The notes beneath the pieces were generated by a model. That model searched no databases. It was not told where the DNA came from and saw only the letters and a list, made by a program, of their open reading frames with translations. A DNA stretch of 32,067 nt from the IMG/VR virus record IMGVR_UViG_3300023109_000076, positions 1 to 32,067 of that record; one strand, 5' to 3'. The stretch is from a virus. Position 1 is the stretch's first letter, and the number at the start of each line of letters is the position of its first letter. Made by a program: the position numbers and the translations under genes. Below, in pieces: positions 29,327 through 32,067 of the stretch.

Positions 29327-29683
29327 ATGACCCAAAAAGAATTACTTGAATCTCTTTTACTGGAGATCAAACACATCAAAACTCACATGCCGAATGGTGA
29401 GCTGAAGCAGATGGCTAATGATTTTCAAAAAATGAAGGAAGATGTATCAGACTTAAAACGTACACTACTTAATCCTGATGATGGAGTCATAGTAAATACT
29501 AACAAAAATACTGAAAGCAGAATATATCATGAATCTAGAGCTGAACTATATGCTGAAAATGTAAGTAAGCTTAATGAGCTTCAAAGTTGGAAAGCAGGAG
29601 TGAATAGAGCTTTATGGATAATTTTTGGTATACTAGCATCAGTAATTATAAGAATGTTAATGATGCATTCAGAACAAGGATAG
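29327..29683 (+). CDS. 118-aa protein with C-terminal membrane segment (holin-like possibility)
   Basis: The first 85 residues are helical and charged (coiled-coil-like around KQMANDFQKMKEDVSDLKRTL), and residues about 94-113 (RALWIIFGILASVIIRMLMM) form a single membrane span with a short C-terminus. A small late gene with one transmembrane segment is compatible with a holin or a tail-associated membrane factor, but there is no specific motif and no endolysin next to it. Treat the holin idea as a possibility only. Confidence 0.5.
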   Translation: MTQKELLESLLLEIKHIKTHMPNGELKQMANDFQKMKEDVSDLKRTLLNPDDGVIVNTNKNTESRIYHESRAELYAENVSKLNELQSWKAGVNRALWIIFGILASVIIRMLMMHSEQG

Positions 29684-29684
29684 T

Positions 29685-30785
29685 ATGACCAGTGAAGAAG
29701 TAAAAAATATTACATTAGAGTCTTTGAGAGACTGGTTTAAGAAAGAGAAGTGGGTTCGCATCTCTTCTTCTGGTAATATAGCTGGCCCTTGTGGTACTTC
29801 TAAAAATAAAAAGAACCCAGACAGATGTTTACCGAAAGCAAAAGCACAGTCATTAAGTAAAGCTCAAAGAGCGGCTACTGCTGCTAAGAAAAAGAAAGCA
29901 GGGTCTAAAGGAAAGACAGTCGTGAAAAATACAAAGAAAGCAACAGTAAAAAAAGAAAATACTAAACTTGCTGAAGTAGCAGCTCCAAGTACTGTACCCT
30001 CTAATATTATGTACAGCCTTAACACTACAAAAGGCATGTCCGGTAATCACCGCTACCATATTGGTACACTATTACAAGCTTTGCATAGAGGATCTACTAT
30101 TCAAGATATGCAACCAGAAGAAAAATTCTATCTACATACTGTTAAATTTAATTCTAATGTCACTATCTTTCCAAAAGTAGTAAATGAAGATCCAGAGGAA
30201 GGTTACGATGATGATTTTAATATTCGTGATGTAGGTGAAACAGATGTAGTAATATACGACAATGGGGTAGAAGGATTAGATTACCCTGAACCTTTACCAG
30301 ACGGCTGCAAGACTGCTAATCAATCCCCTAACTACTCTATCTATACTCACAGTAGAAATTTTAAAGTAGTTAAAGTTGAAGAATTAACTACAGGGTGGGA
30401 TGGAGACGATTATAATGATAAAACAAATCTACATGTAAGAGCTTTATATGCTGCTTGCAAACTTGAATATATCCCAGATGTTGACGAAACAAAAAAAGCA
30501 ACAGTAATGAAAAAAGTACCTAAAGCTACACAAACAGTGGATGAAAAAATTAAAAGACCTTCAATACAAGGTATAAAAAGAAAATTACGTAAGGCAATTA
30601 CTAAAGAAGACATTACTAATTTAGTAATAGGTACTATAGCAGAGGTGCAACAAAAAGAAAACGTACTTCAAGAAGACGATAGATGTACTAGATTAGCTAA
30701 AAGCAAGTACGACACATGGCCATCAGCCTATGCTTCAGGAGCAGTAGTTAGGTGTAGAAGAGGTGAAATCTGGAAAAAGAAATAA
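29685..30785 (+). CDS. 366-aa protein with basic N-terminal and C-terminal marine-phage motifs
   Basis: The N-terminus contains KEKWVRISSSGNIAGPCG and NPDRCLPKAKAQSLSKAQR, then a Lys/Ala/Thr-rich segment (about 60-95). A mixed central region follows, and the C-terminus has RCTRLAKSKYDTWPSAYASGAVVRCRRG (about 330-357), another motif widely seen in marine phage proteins. The basic N-terminus and paired Cys suggest nucleic-acid or structural binding. No enzyme motif is visible. It is followed by one base before the next ATG at 30787. Confidence 0.55.
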   Translation: MTSEEVKNITLESLRDWFKKEKWVRISSSGNIAGPCGTSKNKKNPDRCLPKAKAQSLSKAQRAATAAKKKKAGSKGKTVVKNTKKATVKKENTKLAEVAAPSTVPSNIMYSLNTTKGMSGNHRYHIGTLLQALHRGSTIQDMQPEEKFYLHTVKFNSNVTIFPKVVNEDPEEGYDDDFNIRDVGETDVVIYDNGVEGLDYPEPLPDGCKTANQSPNYSIYTHSRNFKVVKVEELTTGWDGDDYNDKTNLHVRALYAACKLEYIPDVDETKKATVMKKVPKATQTVDEKIKRPSIQGIKRKLRKAITKEDITNLVIGTIAEVQQKENVLQEDDRCTRLAKSKYDTWPSAYASGAVVRCRRGEIWKKK

Positions 30786-30786
30786 T

Positions 30787-31200
30787 ATGAAGTTTCTTAG
30801 TATACTTTATGAAATGAAAAAAGATGCCTGTCCGGCAGCTACTCAAGACTTAGAATTAAATACTAAGAATAGAGATGCCTCGATAAAGGCTGACCACATA
30901 CAGTACGGTCCTTTAAATGTTGATAAACCAGGTAGTTACTGGAAAGATATTGCTAAATACTGGAATACTACATTAGAAGCAGCAAAAGGCACCAACTGTA
31001 GTAACTGTGTAGCATTTGACATATCACCAAGAATGGATGACTGTATGCCCGGTGTAACATCTGATGAAGATGGTAGATTAGGTTACTGTTGGATGCACCA
31101 CTTTAAATGTCATTCAGCTAGAAGCTGTAGAACATGGGCTAAAGGAGGACCAATATCAAATGATAAAGTATCATTAAAATGGAAGGAAAGAAATGACTAG
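30787..31200 (+). CDS. 137-aa cysteine-rich marine-phage protein
   Basis: The frame is open from 30763, but the ATG at 30787 fits better: it follows the previous stop by one base and gives MKFLSILYEMKKDACPAAT. The product has seven cysteines: C15, C71, C74 (NCSNC), C86, C101 (GYCWMHHFKC), C108 and C114. Together with His105 they are likely metal ligands or disulphides. The pattern GPLN...NC-x2-CVAFD...KCHSARSCRTW..GGPI is one I recognise from unnamed marine phage proteins. Function is unknown. The next gene begins within its last codons. Confidence 0.6.
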   Translation: MKFLSILYEMKKDACPAATQDLELNTKNRDASIKADHIQYGPLNVDKPGSYWKDIAKYWNTTLEAAKGTNCSNCVAFDISPRMDDCMPGVTSDEDGRLGYCWMHHFKCHSARSCRTWAKGGPISNDKVSLKWKERND

Positions 31201-32067
31201 AAAAGAAATGCTTAATACTATCAAAGAAGTGCTTCGAGAAGAAGCTACTATTGATAAATATATAACAGTTATTAGTGTCATAGACGGTAAACGTAATCTT
31301 GATAATGATCAAATACAAATGATCTTTCAAGGTGATGTACATGGTACATTTTATATTTACACCAATGAAGAAGGTGAATATGAAAACGAAAAGAAAATTA
31401 CTAAAGAAGAAGCTTTAGAATACATTAAATACTACAATGCTAGACTTAAAGGAGACTCTGAAACAGAAGAACGTTTAGGAGCAAAACTAGGAGTATTAGG
31501 AATAGAATCTGAACTTAGATTTAATCATGGTGAGATATCAGGTGATCCTTCTGTATTTTCTTTAAATGAAGGCCCCGGTAAAGATTATTTAGATAAAGCT
31601 GCTAGAGCATATTTTCAAGCTAAAGATTTTGAAGATGCAAAACCTAAACCTAATCCTAACGATGTAGCAGCTTACATAGGCGAAGCTGAAACAGATGAGA
31701 TAGATGAACATGTATTAAGAGATTTCATCAAAAAAGGTAACTATAAAGAAGTTCAAGTAGCAGAATACCAATTTGATGAAAATAAATATGATTTCTCTAA
31801 AGCAGCTGGAGCAGGAGAGTATGATAGTTCTATCATTATATTTAAAGTAGTAGACAAATCAGGTAAACATATTCTAATACCTGGTGATAGCGGTAAAAAA
31901 TCTTACCCGTATTTATCCACTACAGATAGAGGTATTCTTGGAGACACATATCCTCTACTTGAAGCAGAACATGTAGAAATACTTAAAAGTATAGCTGATA
32001 TTTTTCAACCAACTGATGTTTATGAAAACTACGATGACGGTAAAGTAAAAGGTAAATCAAAACCCGG
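31193..32067 (+). CDS. Large phage protein, unknown (partial, runs off the window)
   Basis: ATG at 31193 overlaps the end of the preceding gene by 8 bases, and the frame is open to the last base (291 codons plus two bases). The N-terminus MTRKEMLNTIKEVLREEA is the amphipathic helix that starts many marine-phage proteins. It is followed by a beta-like segment (ISVIDGKRN, MIFQGDVHGTFYIYTNEEG) and an acidic, helical middle. The rest is beta/helical with DSSIIIFKVVDKSGKHILIPG. No motif is recognised; the C-terminus is missing, so a domain there cannot be judged. Confidence 0.6.
   Translation, partial: MTRKEMLNTIKEVLREEATIDKYITVISVIDGKRNLDNDQIQMIFQGDVHGTFYIYTNEEGEYENEKKITKEEALEYIKYYNARLKGDSETEERLGAKLGVLGIESELRFNHGEISGDPSVFSLNEGPGKDYLDKAARAYFQAKDFEDAKPKPNPNDVAAYIGEAETDEIDEHVLRDFIKKGNYKEVQVAEYQFDENKYDFSKAAGAGEYDSSIIIFKVVDKSGKHILIPGDSGKKSYPYLSTTDRGILGDTYPLLEAEHVEILKSIADIFQPTDVYENYDDGKVKGKSKP

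Noticed and set aside
1-32067. CRISPR array, insertion sequences or integrase
   Set aside because: No regularly spaced repeats, terminal inverted repeats, transposase or integrase motifs were seen on either strand.

Overview
The window looks like part of a contractile-tailed (T4-like, myovirus-type) phage genome, probably of a marine phage whose host is a member of the Bacteroidetes (most likely Flavobacteriia). The phage assignment rests on recognisable T4-type baseplate genes (gp25-like at 9181, gp6-like at 9591), a gp55-like late sigma factor (5450), a DnaG-type primase (23937), paired tail-fibre genes ending in peptidase S74 chaperones (19387, 20034), and many small proteins of the kind seen in uncultured marine phages. 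The host assignment is inference: several upstream regions match the Bacteroidetes promoter layout (TTG/TTTG, 19-20 nt, TAnnTTnn), two genes encode lipoproteins, one with a Bacteroidetes-like SC-TKDE mature start, and the DNA is about one-third G+C.

Layout. (1) 1-780: a partial gene and a complete 154-codon gene whose coding strand has no cytosine at all. Only four C occur in bases 1-778, all in the spacer of a candidate promoter. This is the most unusual feature of the window. (2) 781-2366: a 46-codon ORF, a small structured-looking convergent intergenic stretch, and a leftward operon of tiny genes (two membrane proteins, a zinc ribbon, a 53-residue protein) ending in a 2-oxoglutarate/Fe(II) oxygenase. 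(3) 2367-6154: rightward genes for an SGNH hydrolase, a small unknown, a lipoprotein, an HD-domain phosphohydrolase, a membrane/coiled-coil protein and the late sigma factor. (4) 6176-21560: a 15-kb virion block of baseplate, tail and fibre genes, tightly packed, often with stop and start sharing one base (TAATG). (5) 21579-32067: a GIY-YIG (SegE-like) nuclease, small marine-phage families, primase, PD-(D/E)XK nuclease, a lipoprotein whose 3' end overlaps a P-loop kinase gene in another frame, a nucleotidyltransferase fused to a zincin-like domain, a HAD phosphatase, zinc-binding and Cys-rich small proteins, and a final gene cut by the window edge.

How the genes may work together: the gp55-like sigma factor sits directly before the virion block, and a recurring (C/A)TATTTATA element lacking a -33 box lies just upstream of several structural genes, suggesting a late-promoter class distinct from the host-like promoters of the metabolic and replication genes. 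Kinase, nucleotidyltransferase and HAD phosphatase are adjacent and may form a nucleotide or NAD-related module. No tRNA, CRISPR array, insertion sequence, capsid or terminase gene was seen here.
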